Position numbers and translations under genes: made by a program. Positions 1 to 5,649 of a stretch of 6,374 nucleotides of DNA are shown piece by piece. The notes under the pieces are model-generated. The model was not told the DNA's origin, made no database searches, and saw only the letters and a list, made by a program, of their open reading frames with translations. This DNA comes from Alphaproteobacteria bacterium (GTDB lineage: Bacteria > Pseudomonadota > Alphaproteobacteria > Puniceispirillales > Puniceispirillaceae), in contig WTHV01000093.1 of NCBI GenBank assembly GCA_011525265.1, positions 1 through 6,374 on the forward strand, given 5' to 3'. Numbering within the stretch: position 1 is the first letter of the stretch; each line of letters starts with the position of its first letter.

Positions 1-958
1 GTACAAGCGCGGCCGCCCCATGGGCATTATGCGCCCCATCAAGCCAAAGTGGCGTGCCGTGGCACAAAGAGACAAGGTGTCCTGTGTCCAATTTTTGCAC
101 ACGCCCTGGCCAGACCGCTTTGCCAATGCCTGCTAGGGCATCAGGTAATTTCACAACAGAGCTATAATGTAACGCGGCAGCAGCAAGGGCGGCGTTGCCT
201 AATTGATGATCGCCTGACAGAGCAGGAAGCGGTGCGCTATAGGCTGTGCCATCAAGGGTGATGGTCAAGCCTGCCTCATCAGCATCATAGCTGAAATCTT
301 CGTCCATCCAGTAGCTTGTGATGTTTTTTGTCGATGCAATCTCGGCTATGCCTGCCTTTGCTTCGGCAGATTGTGCGGCAATAATCGCAGGTGATCCTGA
401 TTTAAAGATACCTGCTTTTTGGCGTCCAATCTCAGTAATATCACTGCCCAAGAAATGTTCATGGTCACGGGCAACAGGGGTAATCACTGTTGCGGCAGGC
501 TGGGTAATAACATTCGTGGAATCTAATAATCCGCCAAGACCTGTTTCCAAAATAACAAGGTCAGCTGGCACGCGCGAAAAGGCAAGAAAGGCAGCCGCTG
601 TCGTGACCTCAAAGAAGGTAATAGGCTTGCCAGCATTGCGTGTCTTGACCTCTTCAAGAAGGTCGATAAGCGCCTCATCCGTGATAAGCTCATCTGCTAG
701 GCGAATGCGTTCATGAAAGCGGCATAGATGGGGAGAGCTATAGACATGGCATTTTAAGCCAGCTTCATTTGCCATTGCCCGAATAAGGGCGGCGGTTGAG
801 CCTTTGCCATTGGTGCCCGCAATATGAATAACAGGTGGCAAAGCGTCTTGCGGGTTGCCAAGGGTCTCAAGGATTTCAAAAGTCCTATCAAGGCCAAGGT
901 CAATCAGCTTAGGATGCAATGCGGCAAGCGCCCCTAGTGCGTCATCAATTTTATTCAT
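1..958 (-). CDS. folC: Bifunctional folylpolyglutamate synthase / dihydrofolate synthase, C-terminus cut by window edge
   Basis: This is a Mur-ligase-family enzyme that joins glutamate to dihydropteroate (making dihydrofolate) and to reduced folates, using ATP in the cytosol. The first 319 residues are visible in one uninterrupted frame; the family is usually about 420-440 residues, so roughly the last quarter lies beyond base 1. Seen: the ATP P-loop AGTNGKGST at residues 47-55, SSPHLCRFHERIR at 74-86, ETGLGGLLDSTN at 138-149, a DHEHFLG segment at 165-171 where relatives have DH-x-x-x-LG, QKAGI at 180-184 with the lysine expected to be carbamylated (K181), WPGR at 283-286, and DGAHNAHG at 307-314 opening the C-terminal glutamate-ligase domain. 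The ATG at 956-958 follows the accD stop by 24 bases. The ribosome site is weak (AGG, 9 bases upstream). The accD-folC pairing is common in proteobacteria and supports co-transcription. Whether it does both reactions cannot be decided from sequence alone. Confidence 0.96.
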   Translation of the reverse strand, partial: MNKIDDALGALAALHPKLIDLGLDRTFEILETLGNPQDALPPVIHIAGTNGKGSTAALIRAMANEAGLKCHVYSSPHLCRFHERIRLADELITDEALIDLLEEVKTRNAGKPITFFEVTTAAAFLAFSRVPADLVILETGLGGLLDSTNVITQPAATVITPVARDHEHFLGSDITEIGRQKAGIFKSGSPAIIAAQSAEAKAGIAEIASTKNITSYWMDEDFSYDADEAGLTITLDGTAYSAPLPALSGDHQLGNAALAAAALHYSSVVKLPDALAGIGKAVWPGRVQKLDTGHLVSLCHGTPLWLDGAHNAHGAAALV

Positions 959-982
959 GAAAATAGGCCTGTTTTCAGCGTG

Positions 983-1852
983 CTATTGCGCGGCACTAAC
1001 GCGTGGCTTATGCGTTAAAAGAGAGATGATTTGCCCTATTTTTGTGCGCTGTTCATGACGCGGTACAACCGCATCGACCATGCCATGATCTTCGAGATAT
1101 TCAGCTGTTTGAAAATCTTCAGGTAATTTTTCGCGCACAGTCTCTTCGATAACGCGGCGTCCAGCAAAGCCGATAATGGCACCAGGTTCGGCAATTTGTA
1201 CATCACCCAGCATTGCAAAAGACGCTGTAACACCACCTGTTGTGGGGTGCGCCAATAAAACGATATAAGGCAGGCCAGCTTCAGCTAATTTATCTGTTGC
1301 AATGATGGTGCGTGGCAATTGCATCAGAGACAAAATCCCTTCTTGCATACGTGCACCGCCTGTTGATGGCACAGTAATTAAGGCCGCGCCTCTTGCCACA
1401 GCTTCTTCTGCCGCAACCAAAATCGCATTGCCAACTGCACGACCCATTGAGCCACCCATAAAGCGGAAATCAAAAGCGGCGATGACAACATCAAGCCCTT
1501 CAATTTTCCCCGCGCCAACAGCGATGGCATCATCTTCACCAAGTTTGCCACGTGTGTCTTTGAGGCGGTCTGTATATTTCTTAGTATCTTTGAACTTCAG
1601 CGGATCATCTGATGTCTTTGCCAGTTCAATTGCTTCCCATGAGCCAGCATCAAATAACATATCAAAGCGTGCTTTTGGTGCGAGTGGTGCATGATAGCCG
1701 CAAGCTTGGCAGGTATTGTGGGCAGCTTCAAATTCTTTGTGGAAAATCATCTGACCGCAAGGCTTACATTTGACCCATAGCGTATCAGGCACATCATTTG
1801 ATTTCACAAAGGCCTTAATTTTCGGCAGAACAGCGTTGGTAATCCAGTTCAT
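983..1852 (-). CDS. accD: Acetyl-CoA carboxylase carboxyltransferase subunit beta
   Basis: AccD pairs with AccA (not in this window) to form the carboxyltransferase that moves the carboxyl group from biotin on AccB to acetyl-CoA, making malonyl-CoA for fatty acid synthesis. The protein is 289 residues, near the usual 280-305. An N-terminal four-cysteine zinc ribbon is intact: C29-x2-C32 and C48-x2-C51. The crotonase-type carboxyltransferase core follows: GGSMG at 133-137, GGARMQEG at 165-172, GGVTASFAMLGD at 206-217 and GFAGRRVIEETVREKLP at 228-244. The glycine-rich segments form the oxyanion and CoA-binding sites in the family. The ATG at 1850-1852 is chosen because GAGGGAG (1861-1867) sits 8 bases upstream, one of the strongest ribosome sites in the window. 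The gene lies 97 bases after trpA and 24 before folC. No convincing promoter is seen in the trpA-accD gap, so read-through from trpBA is likely. An H at 202 replaces the D of the E. coli LTDPT motif. Confidence 0.98.
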   Translation of the reverse strand: MNWITNAVLPKIKAFVKSNDVPDTLWVKCKPCGQMIFHKEFEAAHNTCQACGYHAPLAPKARFDMLFDAGSWEAIELAKTSDDPLKFKDTKKYTDRLKDTRGKLGEDDAIAVGAGKIEGLDVVIAAFDFRFMGGSMGRAVGNAILVAAEEAVARGAALITVPSTGGARMQEGILSLMQLPRTIIATDKLAEAGLPYIVLLAHPTTGGVTASFAMLGDVQIAEPGAIIGFAGRRVIEETVREKLPEDFQTAEYLEDHGMVDAVVPRHEQRTKIGQIISLLTHKPRVSAAQ

Positions 1853-1923
1853 AATGACAGCTCCCTCAACTTAAGCAAGCGCGTGTGATTGTCGTCTCAA
1901 ATCAGTCATCCCAAACGAAATTC

Positions 1924-1942
1924 AGGATAGCCCTAGGATAGC
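1924..1942. repeat. Short tandem direct repeat in the trpA-accD gap
   Basis: Two perfect copies of AGGATAGC (1924-1931 and 1935-1942, plus strand) are separated by CCT, giving an 11-base period. They lie just past the trpA stop codon. The gap 1853-1949 otherwise holds only the accD ribosome site and no clear hairpin with a T-run. The repeat is short enough to be chance; no function is claimed. Confidence 0.4.
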
Positions 1943-1949
1943 GCGCAAA

Positions 1950-2771
1950 CTACTTTGCGGCAATGGCCTTGGCAAGCTCTGATACATAAGCGCCAATTTT
2001 CTGCGGAATATCGGCAGATGGCACGCCTGCCTCATCAATGTTATTGGCGATGATTTCCACAACAGCAGAGCCGACAATGGCACCATCACTTAATTGTGAT
2101 GCTTCTGCGGCTTGGTCTGCTGTGCGAATGCCAAAGCCTGTGACGACTGGCAGGTCTGTCACGCCTCTTATTTCGCCCACAGCTTGTTTGATGCTATCTG
2201 CGCCTGCACTTTTTGTGCCAGTGATGCCTGCGATTGAGACATAATAGACAAAGCCACCTGCTTTTTCTAGCACGCGTGATAGGCGCGCGCCCTTGGTTGT
2301 TGGCGTTGTAAGGCGAATAAAATCAAGGCCAGCCGCAATGGCAGGGTCACATAATTCACCATCTTCTTCAGGTGGCAAATCAACAATGATAAGCCCATCA
2401 ACACCCGCAGCAACGGCACGCTCTAAAAACGCCTCTTTGCCATAAATATAAATCGGATTGAAATAGCCCATCAAAATCAGCGGCGTGTCAGGATGACGCT
2501 TTCTGAAATCAGCGGCAATGGTAAGTGTTTTTTCCAATGTCATGCCAGCAGCAATGGCGCGCAAGCTTGCGGCCTGAATGGCAGGGCCATCTGCCATCGG
2601 ATCAGAGAAAGGCATACCAAGCTCAATCATATCAGCGCCGGCATCGACTAATGCATCAAGCGTCTTAGTGCAAATCTCTTCTGTTGGATCACCTGCTGAG
2701 ACAAATACACCAAGAATGCCGCGCCCTTGTGCTTTTGCTTGCGAAAATGTTTGTGAAATACGACCAGCCAT
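1950..2771 (-). CDS. trpA: Tryptophan synthase alpha subunit
   Basis: TrpA cleaves indole-3-glycerol phosphate to indole and glyceraldehyde 3-phosphate and passes the indole through a tunnel to TrpB in the alpha2-beta2 complex. The 273-residue product is a full-length TIM barrel (family about 260-280). The catalytic acids are present: E50 in AGADMIELGMPFSDP (equivalent to Glu49 of the Salmonella enzyme) and D61 in MADGPAIQ (equivalent to Asp60). Other family landmarks are MGYFNPIYIYG, the DLPPEED loop, VSIAGITGTKSA, which is the flexible loop covering the active site, and the phosphate-binding VTGFGIRT and GAIVGSAVVEII segments. The start MAGRISQTF fits the usual N-terminus; its ribosome site is weak (CGGGA close to the ATG). 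It begins 29 bases after trpB ends, the classical trpBA arrangement, so the two subunits are probably made from one message. Confidence 0.98.
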   Translation of the reverse strand: MAGRISQTFSQAKAQGRGILGVFVSAGDPTEEICTKTLDALVDAGADMIELGMPFSDPMADGPAIQAASLRAIAAGMTLEKTLTIAADFRKRHPDTPLILMGYFNPIYIYGKEAFLERAVAAGVDGLIIVDLPPEEDGELCDPAIAAGLDFIRLTTPTTKGARLSRVLEKAGGFVYYVSIAGITGTKSAGADSIKQAVGEIRGVTDLPVVTGFGIRTADQAAEASQLSDGAIVGSAVVEIIANNIDEAGVPSADIPQKIGAYVSELAKAIAAK

Positions 2772-2800
2772 AGTCCCGAAAACCCTTATGTTATGACAGC

Positions 2801-4024
2801 CTATAGAAGGCCGCGTTCTTCCAATTTTGGCAATACAGCGCCAAGGTCTTTGTCACCGCGCCCGCACATATTCAAAATAACAATCTGATCCTTATCCATA
2901 TCAGGGATCATGGTAGAGGCAAAACCAAGGGCGTGAGATGGCTCAAGCGCAGGGATAATGCCTTCTTGGCGTGAACAAAGTTGGAACGCCACAAGAGCTT
3001 CTTCATCTGTTGCGCTGACGTAATTGACGCGCCCCACATCATGAAGCCATGCATGCTCTGGCCCAATGCCCGGATAATCAAGACCAGCAGAGATGGAATG
3101 CGCATCAGCAATCTGCCCTTCTTTACTTTGAAGTAAGTAGGTGCGGTTGCCATGCAATACACCAGGTGTGCCGCCGGTAAGGCTTGCCGCGTGAAGACCT
3201 GAATCAATGCCATGACCTGCTGCTTCAACGCCGTAAATATCGACCTTTTTGTCATCAAGGAAAGGATAGAAAAGCCCCATCGCATTTGAGCCACCACCAA
3301 TACAAGCAATAAGCGCATCTGGCAGACGGCCTTCAGCTTCCATCATTTGCTCTTTGGCTTCTTTGCCAATAACAGCTTGGAAATCACGCACCATTTCTGG
3401 ATAAGGGTGCGGGCCCGCAACTGTGCCGATGATATAAAAATGCGTCTCAGGGTTTGCGACCCAATAACGCAATGCTTCATTCATGGCATCTTTCAATGTT
3501 GATGTGCCAGATGTCACAGAATGCACCTTCGCGCCAAGCAAACGCATACGGTCAACATTTGGCTTTTGGCGCACAACATCTTCTGCGCCCATAAAAACTT
3601 CGCATTCTAAATCAAACAAGGCGCAAGCTGTTGCTGTTGCCACACCATGTTGGCCAGCACCTGTCTCAGCAATGATTTTTGTTTTACCCATACGTTTGGC
3701 GAGCAAGGCTTGACCAAGCACATTGTTAATCTTATGCGCCCCTGTATGGTTTAGCTCATCACGTTTGAAATAGAGCTTTGCACCGCCAAAATATTTCGTT
3801 AGGCGTTCTGCAAAATAAAGCGGTGAAGGGCGGCCAATATAATGTGTTTGATAATAGCGCAGCTCACGCTCAAATTCTGGGTCGACTTGTGCGTCACGAT
3901 AGGCTTGTTCAACAGACAAGATAAGTGGCATCAATGTTTCAGCAACAAAGCGCCCTCCATGAATGCCAAAGCGACCATCTTCATCAGGTCCTGTTTGAAA
4001 TGAATTTAACACAGCGTTATCCAT
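2801..4024 (-). CDS. trpB: Tryptophan synthase beta subunit
   Basis: TrpB is the PLP enzyme that condenses indole with L-serine to give tryptophan. The product is 407 residues, normal for the TrpB1 type that works with TrpA. Seen: the N-terminal GRFGIHGGRFVAETLM block (17-32), the PLP lysine K98 in HTGAHKINN, the catalytic glutamate E120 in IIAETGAGQHG, the phosphate-binding GGGSNA at 243-248, HSISAGLDYPGIGPEH at 309-324, EPSHA at 361-365 and CGRGDKD at 387-393. The cysteine C387 stands where Salmonella has Ser377, the side chain that contacts the PLP ring nitrogen. The start is supported by GAAGGG (4035-4040) 10 bases upstream. The gene follows trpF after an 81-base AT-rich gap (4025-4105) in which I see no intrinsic terminator, no Trp-rich leader peptide and no good promoter pair. 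The 29-base spacing to trpA supports balanced subunit production. Confidence 0.98.
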   Translation of the reverse strand: MDNAVLNSFQTGPDEDGRFGIHGGRFVAETLMPLILSVEQAYRDAQVDPEFERELRYYQTHYIGRPSPLYFAERLTKYFGGAKLYFKRDELNHTGAHKINNVLGQALLAKRMGKTKIIAETGAGQHGVATATACALFDLECEVFMGAEDVVRQKPNVDRMRLLGAKVHSVTSGTSTLKDAMNEALRYWVANPETHFYIIGTVAGPHPYPEMVRDFQAVIGKEAKEQMMEAEGRLPDALIACIGGGSNAMGLFYPFLDDKKVDIYGVEAAGHGIDSGLHAASLTGGTPGVLHGNRTYLLQSKEGQIADAHSISAGLDYPGIGPEHAWLHDVGRVNYVSATDEEALVAFQLCSRQEGIIPALEPSHALGFASTMIPDMDKDQIVILNMCGRGDKDLGAVLPKLEERGLL

Positions 4025-4105
4025 GATGCCGCTACCCTTCTCGATGCAATAACTTATCTGCTAACATATAGCTTTTTATGCGCAAATGACCACCCAAAAT
4101 TAGCG

Positions 4106-4777
4106 TTATTTTATGGCATTAATGAAGTTTGTGATAAGCTTATGGTCTTTTATGCCCTTCTGTGCCTCAACAGCAGATGAGACATCGAAATAATGGGCTG
4201 GTGTTTGCGCTTGGGCTTGTGCAAGATTTTCAGCCTCAAGGCCGCCTGCAAGCATCCACGGCACTGGCGGGTTAAGCTCTGATACCAGTGACCAGTCGAA
4301 GTGATGACCTGTACCGCCTGGCATATCAGGGTTGCCAGAATCAGCATCAAATAACAGCCAATCAGCCACATCATAATAGGCCTTAGCGGCTGTGATATCA
4401 TCTGGTGTCTTAACACGAAAGGCCTTCATCACAGGTCGATTTGTAAGGGCTTTTACCTCTGCCACACGTTGCGGGCTCTCGGCGCCATGAAGCTGAAACA
4501 TATCAGCATGAGAGGCGGCGGCAATTGCCTTTATCATATCATCACTGGCATTTACGGTAAGTGACACGCGCACTGGGCCTTGTGGGACAGCAACCTCAGC
4601 CAAAGCTCGCGCCATATCAAATGTTAAATGACGTGGTGATTTTTCAAAAAAGACCATCCCAATAAAGGCGGCCCCTTCGTCTCGGCAATGATGGTAATCG
4701 GCGGGCGTTTTAATGCCGCATATCTTTGCCCCTTTATCGGGGAGGTGCGGAAAATGATGGGCTTTGGTCGCGGCCAT
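4106..4777 (-). CDS. trpF: Phosphoribosylanthranilate isomerase
   Basis: TrpF converts N-(5'-phosphoribosyl)anthranilate to CdRP by an Amadori rearrangement, two steps before tryptophan. The 223-residue product is a monofunctional TIM barrel of normal length. The catalytic base is C20 in KICGIK and the general acid is D144 in WLLFDADSG. Other family motifs are GMVFFEKSPR (40-49), FQLHG (94-98), GGTGHHFDW (154-162), LAGGL (176-180) and DVSSAVEAQKGIKDH (198-212). The last motif normally reads SSGVE; alanine at 202 replaces a glycine of the phosphate-binding loop. The catalytic cysteine is at 20 instead of about 7 in compact homologues, so there is a 13-residue N-terminal extension; no ATG, GTG or TTG occurs between the chosen start and the cysteine, so the extension appears real. 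The start is 8 bases after the lapA stop, with AAGGAT 10 bases upstream. Expression probably depends on the ihfB-lapA transcript. Confidence 0.97.
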   Translation of the reverse strand: MAATKAHHFPHLPDKGAKICGIKTPADYHHCRDEGAAFIGMVFFEKSPRHLTFDMARALAEVAVPQGPVRVSLTVNASDDMIKAIAAASHADMFQLHGAESPQRVAEVKALTNRPVMKAFRVKTPDDITAAKAYYDVADWLLFDADSGNPDMPGGTGHHFDWSLVSELNPPVPWMLAGGLEAENLAQAQAQTPAHYFDVSSAVEAQKGIKDHKLITNFINAIK

Positions 4778-4785
4778 AAGGTCTG

Positions 4786-5100
4786 TTATCCTTTTAAACG
4801 CAGGCTGTCAGCGGGCGTCTCCTCAGCCATCTTAGCTTGTTCTATTCTATTAAAGCGCTTGTTGGCACGATAAAGGGCAAGGCGTAATGCTGAAATCCGT
4901 ATACTGGCAATTAGCCCGACAAGTATCAGACCGGCTGAGAATGATAATAAGGTGATAAGCCATAAGGGGGCTTCAAGAGGGGCAGATTGCGGCCATAAAG
5001 TCACGGCGACCACGCCATGATTTACCACCGCAAAAAAGGCCACATAGATAAGCAAGATAATGGTGAGAACCATCCCAAACAGCTTTGCGATTGCGGCCAT
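4786..5100 (-). CDS. LapA-domain (DUF1049) inner-membrane protein
   Basis: This is a small membrane protein of the LapA family, named after E. coli LapA, which acts with LapB in regulating lipopolysaccharide synthesis. The 104-residue product has two hydrophobic helices, at about residues 5-27 (ending FFAVVN) and 46-68, with the family's N-x-x-x-V-x-V-x-L pattern (NHGVVAVTL, 27-35) after the first helix. A basic, then charged cytoplasmic tail (about 73-104) follows, probably partly helical. The ATG at 5098-5100 is preferred because AAGGAAG (5108-5114) lies 7 bases upstream. A longer in-frame version could start at a GTG at 5128-5130, but this lacks a ribosome site and would put polar residues ahead of the first helix. 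A LapA-like gene between ihfB and trpF is a known arrangement in alphaproteobacteria. The helix topology and family are well supported; a role in lipopolysaccharide control here is inferred, because no lapB is visible next to it. Confidence 0.88.
   Translation of the reverse strand: MAAIAKLFGMVLTIILLIYVAFFAVVNHGVVAVTLWPQSAPLEAPLWLITLLSFSAGLILVGLIASIRISALRLALYRANKRFNRIEQAKMAEETPADSLRLKG
4788..4793 (-). promoter_or_regulatory. trpF ribosome binding site overlapping the lapA stop codon
   Basis: AAGGAT lies 10 bases before the trpF ATG and shares its last base with the lapA TAA stop (4786-4788). Ribosomes finishing lapA therefore cover the trpF ribosome site, which suggests translational coupling of the two genes. 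The match to the Shine-Dalgarno consensus is good; the coupling is inference. Confidence 0.65.
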
Positions 5101-5107
5101 AATCAAT

Positions 5108-5114
5108 CTTCCTT
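5108..5114 (-). promoter_or_regulatory. Ribosome binding site that sets the lapA-like start
   Basis: AAGGAAG sits 7 bases before the ATG at 5098-5100, an ideal distance. It decides between this start and the upstream in-frame GTG at 5128-5130, which has no comparable site. Confidence 0.75.
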
Positions 5115-5129
5115 GACGGGGGCTTGCCA

Positions 5130-5151
5130 CATGACGGCATAAGCCGCCATG
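5130..5151 (-). other. Hairpin in the ihfB-lapA intergenic RNA
   Basis: In the transcribed (minus) direction the bases form CATGGCGGC, loop TTAT, GCCGTCATG: a 9-base-pair stem with one G-U wobble. It sits 24 bases after the ihfB stop codon and about 30 before the lapA ATG. No T-run follows it, so it does not look like an intrinsic terminator. It could be an RNA-stability or processing element that separates ihfB from the downstream genes; that role is inference. Confidence 0.5.
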
Positions 5152-5175
5152 ACGACAATAAAAGTGAAAAACGCT

Positions 5176-5454
5176 TTATTTATTCAGGCGTTCTTTCATG
5201 CCTTTACCCATCTTAAAGAAGGGCACATTTTTCGCATCAACTTGAACAGATCCGCCTGTGCGTGGGTTGCGTCCAACACGGCTTTCACGATGGCGCACGG
5301 AAAATGCGCCAAACCCTCTAAGCTCAACTCTGTTGCCCTCTTCGAGCGCCCGAATAATTGTATCAAAGACTGTGCTAACAAGTCGTTCAATGTCGCGTTG
5401 ATACAAGGTCGGGTTCTGTGCGGCCAGACGAGCAATCAGTTCTGATTTTGTCAT
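5176..5454 (-). CDS. ihfB: Integration host factor subunit beta
   Basis: IHF beta combines with IHF alpha (ihfA, not in this window) to form a heterodimer that bends DNA sharply at specific sites and affects nucleoid structure, transcription, replication and recombination. The product has 92 residues, typical of the HU/IHF family. The opening MTKSELIARLA matches the IHF-beta N-terminus rather than HU. The hallmark segment ELRGFGAFSVRHRESR (44-59) leads into the DNA-binding arm GRNPRTG (61-67), whose proline P64 corresponds to the proline that intercalates between base pairs in the E. coli protein. The basic C-terminus, FFKMGKGMKERLNK, is also typical. Two possible ribosome sites precede the ATG: GAGGTG (5467-5472) and the closer AGG (5463-5465, 8 bases away). 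The gene follows rpsA, as in many proteobacteria, but a terminator separates the two, so it probably uses its own promoter. Confidence 0.97.
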   Translation of the reverse strand: MTKSELIARLAAQNPTLYQRDIERLVSTVFDTIIRALEEGNRVELRGFGAFSVRHRESRVGRNPRTGGSVQVDAKNVPFFKMGKGMKERLNK

Positions 5455-5486
5455 TTTAAATACCTACACCTCAAAAACACAGTTAA

Positions 5487-5515
5487 ATCATGGCGATGTA
5501 TATGATTAGCGTCAA
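5487..5515 (-). promoter_or_regulatory. Candidate sigma70-type promoter for ihfB and downstream genes
   Basis: Read on the minus strand, TTGACG (5510-5515, five of six consensus bases) is followed after exactly 17 bases by CATGAT (5487-5492, four of six). Transcription would begin near 5480, about 25 bases before the ihfB ATG, leaving room for the ribosome site. Its position between the rpsA terminator and ihfB supports it. No start-site data are available, and AT-rich DNA gives chance matches. Confidence 0.5.
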
Positions 5516-5526
5516 TCAAAACTATA
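5514..5526 (+). promoter_or_regulatory. Near-consensus IHF binding site overlapping the ihfB promoter
   Basis: AATCAAAACTATA matches the E. coli IHF consensus WATCAA-N4-TTR at eight of nine fixed positions (ATA in place of TTR) and has AT-rich flanks. It touches the candidate -35 element at 5514-5515. Negative autoregulation of IHF genes is known in E. coli; applying it here is inference, and a site this degenerate arises readily by chance. Confidence 0.25.
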
Positions 5527-5533
5527 CAAATAT

Positions 5534-5557
5534 GCATGAAAAATAAGCACTTCATGC
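5534..5557. repeat. Perfect inverted repeat upstream of the ihfB promoter
   Basis: GCATGAA and TTCATGC form a perfect 7-base inverted repeat separated by 10 bases, so the arm centres are 17 bases apart. It lies 18 bases upstream of the candidate -35 element and downstream of the rpsA terminator. The spacing could suit a dimeric regulator, or it may be a chance palindrome. It has no adjacent T-run and a long loop, so it is unlikely to be a terminator. Confidence 0.4.
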
Positions 5558-5580
5558 TGTTTTGAGGCTTGTTTGCATCA

Positions 5581-5612
5581 AAAAGGCCCTGCTATTTCTA
5601 GCAAGGCCTTTT
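5581..5612 (-). terminator. Intrinsic terminator of rpsA
   Basis: The minus-strand RNA folds into AAAAGGCC, U, UGCUA, loop GAAA, UAGCA, G, GGCCUUUU: a 14-base-pair stem including one U-G wobble, closed by a GNRA-type tetraloop and ending in five U residues (5580-5584). It begins 37 bases after the rpsA stop codon. On the opposite strand the wobble becomes a C-A mismatch, which fits one-way use for rpsA. Confidence 0.9.
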
Positions 5613-5649
5613 CATCTTTTGCGATTTTCAAAGAAAAGAGGTGAACGAC

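Noticed and set aside
318..716. Open 132-codon plus-strand frame opposite folC
   Set aside because: It is the complement of a conserved folC region with intact motifs; its Ser/Ala/Arg-rich composition is typical of an antisense shadow.
1302..1694. Open 130-codon plus-strand frame opposite accD
   Set aside because: It lies wholly within the well-supported accD gene on the other strand, has low-complexity Ala/Ser/Pro-rich composition and resembles no known family.
1853..1949. Possible accD promoter (TTGAGA with a poor -10 17 bases on) in the trpA-accD gap
   Set aside because: The -10 element TGCTTA has almost no match to the consensus; not convincing without start-site data.
2908..3318. Open 136-codon minus-strand frame inside trpB
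   Set aside because: It is a frame-shifted reading of trpB, whose own frame has all catalytic motifs without interruption.
4025..4105. Possible promoter or terminator in the AT-rich trpF-trpB gap, including a GCTA/TAGC mini-palindrome at 4060-4072
   Set aside because: The stem is only four base pairs with no T-run, and no -35/-10 pair with good spacing and matches was found.
5101..5130. Longer lapA-like protein starting at a GTG at 5128-5130
   Set aside because: It has no ribosome site; the ATG at 5098-5100 has an ideally placed AAGGAAG and starts directly before the first membrane helix.
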